Of a DNA stretch of 64,000 bases, positions 43,642-56,619 are shown piece after piece. Position 1 is the first letter of the stretch. The number at the start of each line of letters is the position of its first letter. Position numbers and translations under genes: made by a program. Origin of the DNA: Diphasiastrum complanatum (lineage: Eukaryota; Streptophyta; Lycopodiopsida; Lycopodiales; Lycopodiaceae); NCBI GenBank assembly GCA_029204225.1, contig CM055106.1, forward strand, positions 18,546,149-18,610,148, written 5' to 3'. The notes under the pieces are model-generated. The model was not told the origin of the DNA. It ran no database searches and saw only the letters and a program-made list of their open reading frames with translations.

Positions 43642-46152
43642 TCACTGCGGTGGCCAGTACTTGTGGAACTGGCTACCGTTGATGGGTCTGTCGACCGGTG
43701 TCCCATCTAACTTCTCTAGATTCACGGCTCCATGATTAAGAATTTCTTTGATCCGATAAGGACATTCGCATGTGAATTTTGATTTTCCCTTGATCGCCTT
43801 GGTTTTATACATCAGGACCAGATCTCCAGAATGAAGATCCTTTTTTTGTAGCCTGCAATCGTGCCATGCTTTGCGTCTTTCCTTTTCAGCTGCCAGTGCA
43901 TGCACAACTAGTTAGCGTGTTTCACAGAGTTTATGCAGAGCTTCGTGGCGTAGATATAGAGATTTGGATTCATTAAGGCGTTGCGTTGTGGCAATCCGTA
44001 ATGAAGGGACTAAAAACTCTACTGGCATTACAACATCTGGACCACATACCAATTGGAAAGGTGTTTGATCAGTGCTTCCCTTATATGTTGTCATGAATGC
44101 CCACAGAGCAGCATGCAACTTGTGTTTCCAATCTGATATGCTAGCTTCAACTGTTTTCGTGAGCACGCTACACAAGATCTTATTGGATGATTCTGCTTGC
44201 CCATTACCGCGAGGATAATAAGACGTACTGGGTCTATGGATCACGAAGAATTCCTCCAACAGGACCTTGATGGTCTCATTGATGAAATGACTTCTGCGAT
44301 CGCTGACTAGCTCCACCGGACATCCAAAGCGCACAATGATATTGTTATAAAGGAATTTGGCAGTGGTCCTAGCATCAGCTACTCTTACTGCCTTGGCTTC
44401 GACCCACTTGGTGAGATAGTCCGTGGCTACGATTATGTATCGAGCCTGGGAACTCCTTGCTGCAGGGTGAATTGGACCGATGTAATCCAATCCCCACTTT
44501 TCGAATGGTGTTTGGGCTAAGACCGGATGCAGTAGGTTATAATTCAATCTCGTTGGTCTCCTTGCCCTTTGGCACACATCGCACTTTTTGAAGTATTCTT
44601 CCGTATCCTTATGAATTGTTGGCCACCAACATCTTGATTACAGGATCTTGCAAACTGTAATGTCGGATGCAAAATGGCCTCCACCCATGCCTTCATGTGA
44701 AAGCGAAATGATTTGGGTGGCCTCATGAGGGAGAATACATCGCCGAAGAATCCCGTCTGGACCTCTTCGATACAACTGACCGACAATCAGCTGATAAGGT
44801 CTAGCCTTCAAGATTAATTTCCGCTAATCCACCTTTGGTAGTGATTTGTCAGGTTGGCCCCGCATTAGATATTCAACAATGTCGGCAACCCATTCTGGTA
44901 TTGTGTCCACGTAAAATAAGGCAGCATCGGCCAGCTCATCGTCGGGTTGGGTTGCAATCTCCTGTCCCTTAATTCGCGACACATGATCTGCCATGTAGTG
45001 TTGTTTTTCCTTGCGGACTACTATCCAAAAATCAAACTCCAACAATAGAAGTAGCCATCTGGTGATTCTCCCGGTGTTGCAAGTTTTGTTAACAAGATAG
45101 AGCAAGGGTTGATGGTCCGTATAAAAAGCGAAATGTGTGGCCATCAGGTAGTGTCAAAATTTCTTAACCGCATAGATCATTGCCACTGCTTCCCGCTCTG
45201 TGGTTGAATAATTCATTTCTATATCACTGAGCTGTCGGCTTGCAAATCGGATTGGAAAATCCTTTTTGTGTTCACCTGGCTGGGTTAAAACTGCTCCAAC
45301 TGCATACTTCGATGCGTTTGTATGCACATGAAACTCAATGGACCAATTGGGTGGGCGTAAGATTGGTGCTGAAACCAATGCATCCTTAAGTTTCTGGAAA
45401 GCCTTTAGGACTTTCTCATTCCAATGTGGATCCATTGTGAGTTTGTAAATTGGTCGGGCTAACTTCGCAAAATCAAGAATGAAGATCCTATAATAGTTAC
45501 CATGACCCATAAAGATGTAGACCTCGCGGATCATTCCCGGTGGTGGTAGATCAACAATGATCCTGATCTTTGATAGATCTGTGGCGATCCCGTGTCTTGA
45601 CACTATATGGCCGAGAATCAAGCCATGTGTCACCCAAAATTGACATTTTTCTGGATTCAAGGAGATCTGGAAGTTGCGACATTTTTGTAGCACTTTTTCC
45701 AAATTGGATAAGTGTTCTAAGTCTAGTCCATGCACGCACAGATCGTACAAGAAAATTTCCAGAAATTTTTGCAAATATTCTTTGAATGTCGCCTACATGA
45801 CACGCTGGAAAGTGCTTGGGGCATTGCAAAGTCCGAATGGCATCACCTTATAGGCATAGATTTCTCATTCTGTGGCAAATGCTATTTTGTGTTGGTCTTG
45901 GGGGGCTATCTTCACCTGGTTGTAGCCGCTGAAGCCATCTAGAAAACTGTAGGCTTCGGCGCCAGCTACTCTATCGAGGACACTTTCTGTAAATGGTAAA
46001 AAAAAATGATCCTTTTTGGTGATTGTATTTAGCGCCTTTAGATTCACACAAATCCTCATTTTGTCATTCTTCTTGGGTACTATAACTATCGGCGATACCC
46101 ATTCCGTGTGTTCGATTTCATAAACGAAATCTGCATCCATCAGCTTCTGCAA
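43642..46152 (-). pseudogene. Tat-like Ty3/gypsy pol (copy B): RT, RNase H, integrase
   Basis: Minus strand: RT palm ...SPIVIVPKKNDKMRICVNLKALN, YSFLDGFSGYNQVKI (46152-45865); RT end with FLYDLCVHG where active elements have (Y/F)-(L/V)-D-D, then SLNPEKCQFW, LGHIVSRHGI (45774-45550); RNase H DASKYAVGAVLTQP-like (Asp changed to Asn), RQLSDIEMNYSTTEREAVAM (to 45154) and its end (45144-44824); integrase zinc region (44786-44544); core with VATDYLTKWVEAKAV, VSDRRSHF and GNGQAESSNK (44577-43912); C-terminal part (43905-43642). The damaged YxDD box and at least five frame breaks show it is inactive. Confidence 0.85.
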
Positions 46153-46335
46153 CTCCTACTTGATCAGGTCTGTATAATTCGAGTTGCAACGATAGTAACG
46201 ACTTACCTTGGGGACTGCTCCATCCACCAAGGGTATGATGTGCTGGACTATTGTTGGTGGAATGCCCTTCAGATCACTATAACTCTAGGCAAAACAGTCT
46301 TTATACTCCACCAACAATGATCGTAGTCTCTTGAA

Positions 46336-48312
46336 CTACGTGGGCGTTAACTGCTCTCCCACATGCACTATTTTTTCTTCTTCACTTGGCTTGGCAAGGT
46401 TCATTGGCGGTATTCGCACAGGTCCCTCGAAGACTTGTTCCGCTGGTGCCTGACGTTGATCAGGTTCTCTCTGGGCTTGCAGCATCATAATTACCACGTC
46501 GTCCAAGGTATGATTTTTGAAAGTCTCAGGCATCTCGTGAACTGGAGCTCGCGTAGATTCCTCTTTCAGCATATTGATCTTAGCCCAGCTGGTTATTTTT
46601 TGGTTTTCTATCATCTTTGTAGAAGATGATGTTGTATCTAAGTCCATCCCGATTGACTTCAAGGAATCCAACACCTTCTTTTTGCTCTTTTTTGTCATTT
46701 TGGTGGATTCGTCCTTGTTGTCTTTCATTGGAATTGTCGTGACATTCGCCTCGTGGTTGCGAATATCAACATCCACTGTAGCTATCGCCTCTTCGGGTAG
46801 ATCACTCCATCGGATCACCTGGTTGTAGCCTGCTTCAACTGATTCTTCTTATTCGCAGGTGCCTTGGGTGGATTGATCCTTGAGACTTTCGTCATAGTAG
46901 ACTTTTGCGGTGGTTGAGCTGGTACTTTATTAATTCTGTAACGATCTGGGTCCATGTGGTGCAGGTGCTGCTCATCAGTCAACTCAATATCCTTATTATA
47001 AGTTAGAGCATGTTGCCAAGGTACTAAATCATCGTACACTGGGTTATCAATAGGTTCCGCTGACAGCCATGCTACATCTATCATATTCACCCCAAATGTG
47101 ATTGGTGTGTCCATAGTGTAACACTTGGGTGAAGATGTACTGGGTTCAGGATCTGATTCATATTGACATGGTTGGCAGTCAATAGTTGCTAATGCATCCG
47201 TCCATCTCATGACATCCGTCTCTGAATCATAGTGACCACCCTTGGTTGGCCTTGGGCGATCGATCATGTGATATGTCGTGGATGACCGTCATCAGCTTTG
47301 GGTGCAATAGATTTCACCGCCCATGTGGTTGGATCAACCTTTACAACCTGCTCTATATTCTCGAAGGTGAGTTTTCCCGTACCCCAGTTGTGTACTACTT
47401 GTGCAATCCTCAACCTCAGGTGCTACTGGCTCCTCATCCGCTTTGGCCCATTCAGCTAGAAGGCATTTCGCTTGTGGTGCAATCCGCAGTAGTTCCCCGA
47501 GTGGTAAACTAACACGACTTGCCAGTAAAAGTGTGAGCCTTTCAGTGTGTGGTTCCTCGGGCTCCACCATGTGAAAAGTGGTTTATGTTGGTGCAACCGA
47601 TCATTCTGATCAGTGCATAGTTGTGAGCCCGCTTGCGGTTCCCGTTCGCCTTCAGCTGGAGGTTTCGTGAGATTGTCCCTTTCTTGCTCTTTTTCCTTCG
47701 CTTGTGCTTTCTGCACCCAGTGTCTTATTTTCTAGTACTGTCTTCTTTCTTCCCTCACATTCAGATATGGCGCTGAAGTTGAGGGTTGGTCGTCAGTGAC
47801 CAAAGGTGGTGGTGAGGGAGCCACTTCCTTTCTCTTCTGTGCTCACGTGACGGCTAACACAGGAGCATGGAATTGTTGTCTTTCCGAAAGCATCCCTGCT
47901 GGAATTGCTAGTTGTCGTATTGCAATGAAGTTGAGAGGTGCACTGGTTCTAGGTCTCAATGGACAATTCTTGAGGGGGTCTTCCAGGAACTTTCTTGGTT
48001 TAAAGCGCATAATGAGAGCCGTCTTAACCGCTTCCCAGGTAGATTTTTCGTCCTCTGACAGGTTGAAAAACCAATCCTGAGCCATTGCCAATAAGGACAT
48101 GGGAAACAACAACTTTTCCGCATGTGTCCGTTTGCCGTAGATTTCACAAGCTTGCTCATAGATCTGGAGGAAACGGATGGGATCTGATGATCCGTCGTAT
48201 TTTGGTATTTCCATCCGTGGTGCTCTTCGGACTGCTTACAAGTGAGCGACAGGTACGGGTTGGCCCATTGGATCCATTGGTGCTGGTTCCGGTTCTGCCT
48301 CTTGTTGCACAA
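46336..48312 (-). pseudogene. Tat-like gag and linker region (copy B)
   Basis: Minus strand: MEIPKYDGSSDPIRFLQIYE, AEKLLFPMSLLAMAQDWFFN and TWEAVKTALIMRFKPRKF (48214-47950) match the retrotransposon gag core of plant Ty3 elements (P-x-Y-x-G..DP...F, A..WF..L). Further left, acidic and Lys-rich linker frames (47267-46815 and 46818-46336) without a recognisable zinc knuckle or protease lead to RT at 46152. The protease was not identified and may be in the decayed part around 46900-47300. Confidence 0.7.
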
Positions 48313-49378
48313 CTGCTAATCTGGGAAGATGTGGTGCTTGATTTGCTATCCTTTGTGCTATTGATCATCTCAATCTCAGATTCATCTGATGGTGGATTCC
48401 AAGGTAGTTATATCTTGCTTGTACAGTGGAATGCAGTCTGGATCTTAAGGATTTGATCAATCTGATCAGCCGGAAGTGAAATTTAGGCCTTGTACGGTGG
48501 TTTTTCCTTGATAAATTTTTACTCCTTGCACTGATTGACCTGAGATTCTGACAGTAGCTAGATCTGATGCAGACCTTTCCACTGATCTAGTCTGCGAGAG
48601 TTCTCTTGTGCGAGGGTTGGCTGTGCGAGGGTTCTTTAGCTATTTTTGCAGATAAAAATCTTGATATCTCTCAGATCTTTGGGAAGCAACTCTCTCCGGG
48701 GTCACAGTAACTGAATCTAGGTCAGATCGCACTAAGTGAAAATTTCACTGTATGCGAGGGTTTAGAACCACGGTTTTGGCTTGATCTTCACCAAATCTCT
48801 GTACTAACTCTCGCAGGCTTCAACATTGATGAAAATTGACATTCTGAATCGATTGAGAGGGTCTGCGAGAGTTCTTATTGGAAGGATTTGCTAGATCTTT
48901 GATTTTTAGTGATTTTTTAGCACTTAAATCCAATTTTCTCCTCATTGGAATCAAACTAACTCTCGCAAGCTCTTCTGTGTCTTGGTCTCACTGAGATGGA
49001 ACTTCAGAATCCTCTGCAAGAGTTCTTGCCCACTTGAACTAAAAATTTTATTGTCTGCGAGGGTTCTTTGGTACTTTCCCATCTTTTTTTCACTGGGAAC
49101 TCTCGCACAGGCACTTAGACATCAAACAAACTCTCACAAGCTTCTTTGTGTCATGGTCTCACTGAGATGGAACTTCAGAGGGCTCTGCAAGAGTTTTGGT
49201 GTAGATTTGGATGTTTTTTGGATTTTTTCAAGGGTTTTTTGGATATTTTTTTTTTATGATTTTTCTCTGAATCTGATGAGATTTTAGGCTCTTTTTAAAC
49301 TCCCAAAAATCTACCTAAAACTACTCTAAAAAGCAAGAAAATAATTAAAATGCAACTACACTAGTTAGTGGAAACCTA
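48313..49378 (-). repeat. 5' leader of Tat-like copy B with GCGAG-GTTC motif cluster
   Basis: Between gag and the primer-binding site, 48585-49200 holds at least ten copies, in both orientations, of a short motif of the form (T)GCGAGRGTTC or AACTCTCGCA. The same motif clusters occur in the 3' untranslated regions of copies A and B. Confidence 0.6.
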
Positions 49379-49396
49379 TCCCCGGCAACGGTGCCA
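49379..49396 (-). promoter_or_regulatory. Primer-binding site complementary to tRNA-Asp
   Basis: On the minus strand TGGCACCGTTGCCGGGG lies one base inside the LTR end. It differs by one base from TGGCGCCGTTGCCGGGG, the sequence complementary to the 3' end of plant tRNA-Asp(GUC), which is the usual primer of Tat/Athila-type elements. It fixes the orientation of copy B and the inner LTR edge. Confidence 0.75.
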
Positions 49397-49397
49397 C

Positions 49398-50288
<891 letters not shown>

Positions 50289-51492
50289 TTTTGTAAACTG
50301 GTAATCTGTTACATCCATGTTAGATCTGACTGTATACAAAGCGCACAATGATGTTTTTATAGAGAAACTTGGTAGTGGTCCTAGCATCAACTACTCTTAC
50401 TGCCTTGGCTTTGACCCACTTGGTGAGATAGTCGGTGGCCACGATTATATATCGGGCTTGGGTACTTCTTGCTGCATGATGGATTGGACCAATATAATCC
50501 AATCTCCACTTTTCAAATGGTGCTTGGGCAAAGACCGGGTGTAGAAGGTCATAATTTAGTCTCATTGGTTTCCTTGCCCTTTGGCACACATCATATTTCC
50601 TCAAGTATTCCTCTGTATCCTTATGAATTGTCAGCCACCAGCATCCTGATTGCAGGATCTTGCAAACTGTAATGTCGGATGCAAAATGACCTCCACCCAT
50701 GCCTTCATGTGAAAGTGAAATGATTTGGGTGGCCTCATGAGGGAGAATACATCGCCAAAGAATCCCATCTAGTCCTCTTCGGTACAATTGGCCGGCAATC
50801 AGCTGATAAGGTCTAGCTTTCAAGATCAATTTTCGCTGATCCGCCTTTGGTAGTGATTTGTCTGGTTGGCTCCTCATTAGGTATTCAACTATGTTAGCAA
50901 CCCATTCCGGTACTGTGTCTACATAAAATAAGACAGCATCAAGCAGCTCATTGTCGAGTTGGGTTGCAACCTCCTTTCCCTTGATACACGATACATGATC
51001 TGCCATGTAATGTTGTTTTTCCTTGCGAACTACTATCCGAAAATCAAACTCTAACAACAAAAGTAGCCATCGAGTGATTCTCCCTGTATTGCAGGTTTTG
51101 TTAACGAGATAGAGCAAGGGTTGATGGTCCATATAAAAGAAAAAGTGTGTGGCCATCAAGTAATGCCGAAACTTTTTAATCGCGTATATCATTGCCAGTG
51201 TTTCTCGCTCTGTGGATGAATAATTCATTTCTATATCACTGAGCTGTTGGCTTGCAAATCGGATCGAAAAATCATTTTTGTGTTCTCCTGGCTGGGTTAA
51301 GACGGCTCCAACTGCATACTTCAATTCGTCCGTATGCACATGAAACTCAATGGACCAATCGGGTGGCTGTAAGATTGGTGCTGAAACCAATGCATCTTTA
51401 AGTTTTTGGAAAGCCTTTAGGCCTTCATCTTTCCAATGTGGATCCGTTGTGAGTTTGTAAATTGGTCGTGCTGACTCTGCAAAATCTAGAAT
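50289..51492 (-). pseudogene. Tat-like Ty3/gypsy pol fragment (copy C)
   Basis: Minus-strand 356-codon frame (51390-50320): RNase H (FHVHTDELKYAVGAVLTQPG, SIRFASQQLSDIEMNYSSTE), linker, integrase zinc region (HEGMGGGHFASD, CDVCQRARKP) and first core segment (WRLDYIGPIH, TDYLTKWVKAKAV, FLYKNIIVRF). At 50335 it jumps to 3'-untranslated sequence (50289-50335) matching 43280-43310, so the rest of integrase is deleted, and then meets the LTR. The right end stops abruptly at about 51492 where X2 begins. It is the best-preserved frame of the three copies but is truncated at both ends. Confidence 0.8.
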
Positions 51493-53171
51493 CTTCGTCT
51501 TTCGTACTCCACACTACACTCCAGTTCTCCTCTATTCCACCCATTCTCTCGTTTGGACAAACTGTCCCCACCCCTGTTTCCACTTTTGTCTCTCCCACAC
51601 CATCTGTTTCGCCATCATAGGTTGTCGAGGGCAACCAACCATTGCTTGATGATGCACTTGTTAAGACAATATTCATTCCATTACCAGATCGGGTAGATTC
51701 CACCGCCCTAGATGACAGAAGGTCCCTGAGAACCTGATCGAAGACAACGACGGCGACGTTGTACCAGTCGTCGGGGCCACTACCACACAAGCCCCTATCA
51801 GTGCTAGCTTTTAATGACTGCGTACCAAACCTTGGGCACATACATCTAGGAGGTGGTAGTAGCCAGGGCCACTTTGGATAGCCGAGTACTCCACTTGGCG
51901 ACAAGCAACACCCAGCTGCGAGCGGAACTCACGAAGCTGCAGCAAGAGCTTCTTATAGCTCAACAACATGAAGAAGACGGGCACCGGGATATCGCCAAGC
52001 TGCAGTAGAAGGAGGATGGCCTAAATCAATATATCCAGAGCCTCTCCAAAGCGCTGACAGATGCCTCCACGAAGGTGCAGGAGCTTTACTCCGAAGCGTC
52101 CCAACGACTTGCTCCCCTCCAGGCGCAACTACAAATTTATGAAGAAGAGAATATGCGTCTAGGGGTGGAAGTGAAAGCATTACAAAGCAAAAAACTCGTC
52201 TGGCTAGCTCAACCCACACCAGATTCAAGGCCGCTCTCTCAAGCAAAGATGAATCTCTTCAAGCGTCAGGTGCAGGTATATATAGCCAAACGTTGAACAA
52301 CTACCAGGCGGAGTTCGACAAGTACCAGACAAGCGCAACTCATGAGCTTGTCCAGGCGAAACAAGCCCTCAAGGCTTGCCAACAGTACATGGAGAAGAAG
52401 ACCCAACCAACCCCAGTGGTGATTCCACCGCCACCTGTTTTTGATGCTGCACAGGCAAGCACTAGCCAAGACCAAGGCCAACAAGCAGCAGGGGTGATAA
52501 GTCAAGATCAAGGGTCAGGCCAAGACCAAGGACCAACTAATACGGGGGCTGAGACACGGGACCAAGGCATAGACGCTGGTTCCAGCCATAGCCATAAGGA
52601 AGGACAAGCCTCCTCATCAAGAGGCTCGCGTACCATATATGCTAGTCGGGCCTTTCGATGCCCAAAGTTCGTGGAGGAAAAAATCAACGAATTTTTAGCC
52701 AAGTATCCCCACGAGTTATCAAGAGGCGGCTGGCAGATATCATTTTCGGCGCAGACAACAAAAGGCAATGAGCTGCAAGCACTACCCGCCCTCCAACCAC
52801 AACTAGAGTGGCACCAACAGCTCTTTGAACGGGACCCTGCGGCCATCAGGGCCTATGTGACAAGTTCGCAACAACTACGGGTGAACGCGCACTTCCTGCC
52901 ATGCACACGACAATCCAAATGGGCAGAATGCGGCACCCCTATGGACAAAATTACCATCCAAAACTTCAATTGGCCAAGAATTCCATCAGAGCACGGTTGG
53001 GATACGGATGTAGATGCCCGAAGGGCTCTCACCCTATTTGCAAATAAGTATTTCAACTGCCCTGATCCAACAGTCCGTGCAACAACCACTTACGCCCAAG
53101 ACTCAGAGCATTTAATGGAGATTGAAACCAAGTGGGGCAATTTTCTCCCCCCCCATATTCTTTGTTCCTAA
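51493..53171 (+). pseudogene. DUF7869-type transposon gene, N-terminal half (copy X2)
   Basis: Plus strand in several frames: SVLHTTL-like, PPILSFGQTVPTPVSTFVS, VVEGNQPLLDDAL, RSLRT and IEDND (51493-51790); coiled coil (VQELYSEASQRLAPLQAQLQ, EVKALQSKKL, HELVQAKQALKACQ; 52070-52385); Gln-rich ASTSQDQGQQAA; then a globular part (52610-53171) with FRCPKFVEEKINEFLAKYP, WHQQLFERDPAAIRAYVTSS, FNWPRIPSEHGWDTDVDARR and LTLFANKYFNCPDPTVRATT. I do not recognise this globular domain. A coding frame with the transposase-like domain follows at 53205 in the same orientation. Confidence 0.5.
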
Positions 53172-53204
53172 TAAGGCGCTAGCCTCAGAAAAAGTAGAAG
53201 CACA

Positions 53205-54041
53205 TTGATTGTTACATTTTCAGCTCAAGTCAATGAGGCACTCAATGCTCATCGGAAACAACAAGCATCTAAAAGACCAAAGCTCATGAAACATAGAAAA
53301 AAGTGTCTCAAAAATCCAGAAAAGTATCTTGGCATTGTCATTGACGACATGGACCAAAAAAAAAAAACAAATCTACCACATTTCATTAGAGTTCCAAAGG
53401 ATGTAAAAGATGAAACTTTTGTGCAAATGCATCTTGTTGGATGCCTTATATATCATCACAGTCTTCAAGCATGAGTGTTCTTCACGTATCCAAATGTTCA
53501 AAACGATCCAAATCTTATGCTTACTATACCACATCGGATTATTACCTATTGGGATGGTTCCTTACCTCCAATTTGGTACTTGCAACTTGACAACATAGCT
53601 AGAGAAAACAAAAATCAGATTCTTCTTGCATATCTCTCAACATGTTGGTGGAAAAAAAAATCTTTACAAAAGTCAAAGTTGGGTTTTTACTTGTTGGACA
53701 CACACATGATCATATAGATCAAATGTTTTCCAGATTCGCAAAAAAAACTTGCACGAGAGAATGTTTTTACTTTGACAAAAATGATCTTAATTGTGGGTAT
53801 AGCCTACACGCCTCAACTTCTTGTGGAACACTTAAAGGAAGCCTTTGACTTTAGAAAGTTTGTACAAGGTTCAAGTCATGATGAGAAGTGCATCTTTCAA
53901 CCAAATGATCTCAGTTTTCATCAATTTCTCATAAGAATGAAAGAAGACAACAAGATGCACCTATTTGGCAAACAAGTGTCAACCTATTCCGCTTGGCAAC
54001 TACAAGAAGGACTACAATTTCTCTCTTTTATTTCTGAATGA
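53205..54041 (+). pseudogene. DUF7869-like (RNase H-fold/transposase-type) domain, broken
   Basis: Plus-strand pieces in order: ALNAHRKQQASKRPKLMKHR, VIDDMDQKKKTNLPHF, MHLVGCLIYHHSL (53205-53474); ITYWDGSLPPIWYLQLDNIA with RENKNQILLAYLSTCW (about 53540-53650); VGFLLVGHTHDHIDQMFSRFA (about 53680-53740); LFGKQVSTYSAWQLQEG (to about 54010). The combination D-x-M-D-Q, Q-x-D-N..ENKN and V-G-H-T-H-x-x-I-D-x-x-F-S is the signature I associate with DUF7869 proteins, whose spaced Asp/His residues suggest a DDE-type nuclease. Frameshifts near 53475, 53640 and 53770 inactivate it. Confidence 0.55.
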
Positions 54042-54740
54042 ACAATGCATTCTTCTTTGCAAGGAACCTCTTGACATTTTCTCAATTGTGAAATAGTCAC
54101 TCAAGCTCAACAAAGCTATTGATTATGAAAAATGCATTCGAGAAAAAAAAAGTGCTCATCCATAAGGCGATGGCATATGCTGATAATCAAGATTTGGATT
54201 GGTGGGACCAATTTTTTGAAGACCAAGAGTCCATTCATTCTTTCTCGCAAAAAAATAATATATCGATTTTAAAAATCCATTGTTATGACCATCCATTAAT
54301 TGTGCACCACTAAACGTAGATTCTAATGTTGTCTCTGAAATGAATATGCTAGTGTAGGCACCTTCAAGAGAGATGTATTTGGGTTGCTCGAAGATCCCAT
54401 CAGAGGCAAGAGGACCTTGTGAATATCATTCATTCTGGTTGTGCAAAGTTCTTGATTTATCAAAATCGTCAAATGGAGAACCTGAATCCATTGTGGTATA
54501 TGGGTTTCGAACACAGCATCCTAATCTATTTAATGGACAATATAGTTAAAAAATGGTCACCAATGTATCTGGAAAAAGAAAACAAAAGGGAGCCAAAAAC
54601 CAACTGCACACAAGTGTACTTGTTCTTGATGAAGTTGATATTCTTGTGTTTGATTTTCAACTAACTAAATCGGGTCGCATGAAAAAACAACAAAATACAT
54701 TATCAAAGCACGACTTCCAACCAAAGTCTACCCTGTGAAA
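54042..54740 (+). pseudogene. Probable C-terminal remnant of the X2 protein
   Basis: Short plus-strand frames (KAMAYADNQDLDWWDQFFED at about 54160; TSVLVLDEVDILVFDFQ at about 54620) follow the DUF7869-like domain in the same orientation. They show no independent domain and are read as the decayed C-terminus. The copia LTR starts just after. Confidence 0.3.
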
Positions 54741-54744
54741 AATT

Positions 54745-55310
54745 AGCAAAATCTAGCTTGGCTATTTGGTATTTTCTTGTTTATAAGTAAATCTCACACG
54801 TGTGGAGCATGTTCCCACGTGTGGAAAAAAGTCAAAAATAGCTTAGTCATGTTGAGTTAGGGGTACATAAAGTTTAGAGACATCTATCCAAGTGTAAGTA
54901 GGTCATTTGGCCATTGTTGGCATTAGAGGCAAAATAGGCAAGTACACATGGCAAGTTGTGATTAGGCCAAAATAAGGTTGTGATGTAGCTTGAGTCAAGT
55001 TAGGCTTATGACATTTGTCAAGTAGAGATTTGGTATGTGACATGTCCCTATGTGTTGGCATTCCAATTAAAAGACATATATTCATCAATTTGGCCCAATC
55101 AACTTTGAGGGCTCATATGTCACTCAACCAATAGGATTTAGAGGAGGAAAAGAAGGGGTCCAATCATGTTTCACTCCGCTTCATGTTAGATTACTACTTA
55201 TATGTGCCTTACACTCATTTTATGTAAGTTTTTGGAGTTATGAGATTTCTACACTATTTTGGTCAATTTTGAGTTTCTCTCTCTAGCTGAGAATCTTATC
55301 TTTGTGAGGG
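54745..55310 (+). repeat. 5' LTR of copia element F
   Basis: Diverged but collinear with 58637-59130. Shared blocks include TGGCATTAGAGGCAA, CAAGTACACATG, TCCCTATGTGTTGGCAT, GAGGGCTCATATGTCACT and AAAGGGGTCCAATCA. Exact ends are uncertain, and no clear tRNA-Met-type primer site follows. Confidence 0.6.
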
Positions 55311-55518
55311 AGTGTAAGAACCATGGCTAAAAGTCCATTGAGAGCGATAGAAGCCAAATTTGAGATAATCAAGGCAAGAGATACCTTTGTGAGTTTCTAG
55401 GTTCAAATCAAATCCAATTTTTTGAGCATTTGTTTGTAGAATTCATTGGGAAGATGAAAATTATTGGAGCTTTCCTTCTAGATCCTAGTGAAAGATTGAA
55501 CTCTACAAACTATTCCAT

Positions 55519-56360
55519 ATGGAACAAGATTATGGGCTTAGAATCAAATCTCTCAACAAAGAGTTAGCCTCTATTGGAGAAAAGATTCAAGATAATGAGC
55601 TAGTCCAATTGATCCTAATTGGCCTAGGTGATGAATTCACAATTTTGGTCCAAAGTTTTTCCATCCAAGACACTTTGCCATCCATGGATAAACTTCATAG
55701 TGTTCTTGTGGCTGAAGAGTGTAGGATGCTCCATACAAAGGCTTGGATGAATTCCTTGTCATTGCAGGATGGATATGAGAAGGCAAACTTCTCATTCAAA
55801 GGCAAGAAGAAGACCAATGGAATAAAGAAGAATCATCAAAAGGAGGCGAAGGTGGAGGATGCACCATCAAGCTCAAAGAGCAAAGGCAAGAAAGACAAAT
55901 CCAAGACTTACAAGTGCTTCTTTTGTGGAAACAAAGGGCACCTTGCATTAGAATGCTTCAAGAAGAAGAAGGCACAAGAAGACAAGCAAAGCAACATTGC
56001 ATATCAAGAGGAGGATGAAGAAGAATCATCCTTAATGGCATCCATCTCAACACCATCATCCAATTCCAACACAAGTGAAGCTTGGTGGATTGATAGTGAG
56101 GCTAGCTCCCACATGACTTTCCAAAAGGACTACTCTTCCACTTTACTCTCTTATAATTATGTTAAGGTCTAGTTTTACAAATAGTGCTCAAGAGTGTAGA
56201 ATAAATGGTGTAGGTACTATTCCATTGTACTTGGGATCATCCAAAAGGATTAATCTTGAAAATGTCCTTTCTGTACCATCTATCACTAAGAATTTGCTGA
56301 GTGTTGGCCAACTGATGGATAATGTCCTTGATGTACAATTTAAGCATGGAGTTTGATGAT
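55519..56360 (+). pseudogene. Ty1/copia gag and protease start (element F)
   Basis: 217 codons then a frame change. Gag core MDKLHSVLVAEECRM preceded by LNKELASIGEKIQDNELVQL (UBN2-type gag). A Lys-rich linker leads to a CCHC zinc knuckle YKCFFCGNKGHLALECFKKK (about 55910-55970). The protease begins WWIDSEASSHMTF, where the usual D-S-G-A(S) has Gly changed to Glu, then continues in another frame as NGVGTIPLYLG...ENVLSVPSITKNLLSVGQLM (to 56330). No integrase follows in this orientation. The first 80 or so residues of gag are missing or out of frame. Confidence 0.8.
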
Positions 56361-56619
56361 TGCATAGCTAAATGATACAAACAAGGTAGATTGTTTAAAT
56401 TAGTTGCTAATGTGGCAATGGAGAGTGTAAGCACGACAAAGGAGGAGATGACCATAGTGGAGCTACGAATGGTTGGGCCACCCCAACTCCAAAATAATGG
56501 AATCAATGTGTGCAAAGGAGCTTGCATATGAAAATTCACAAGTGTGGGAATGCCCTAATGTGTGATAATGATCTCCTAAGCTTTTGTTTGCACTTTAGAT
56601 CAACTATAGATTGATAATC

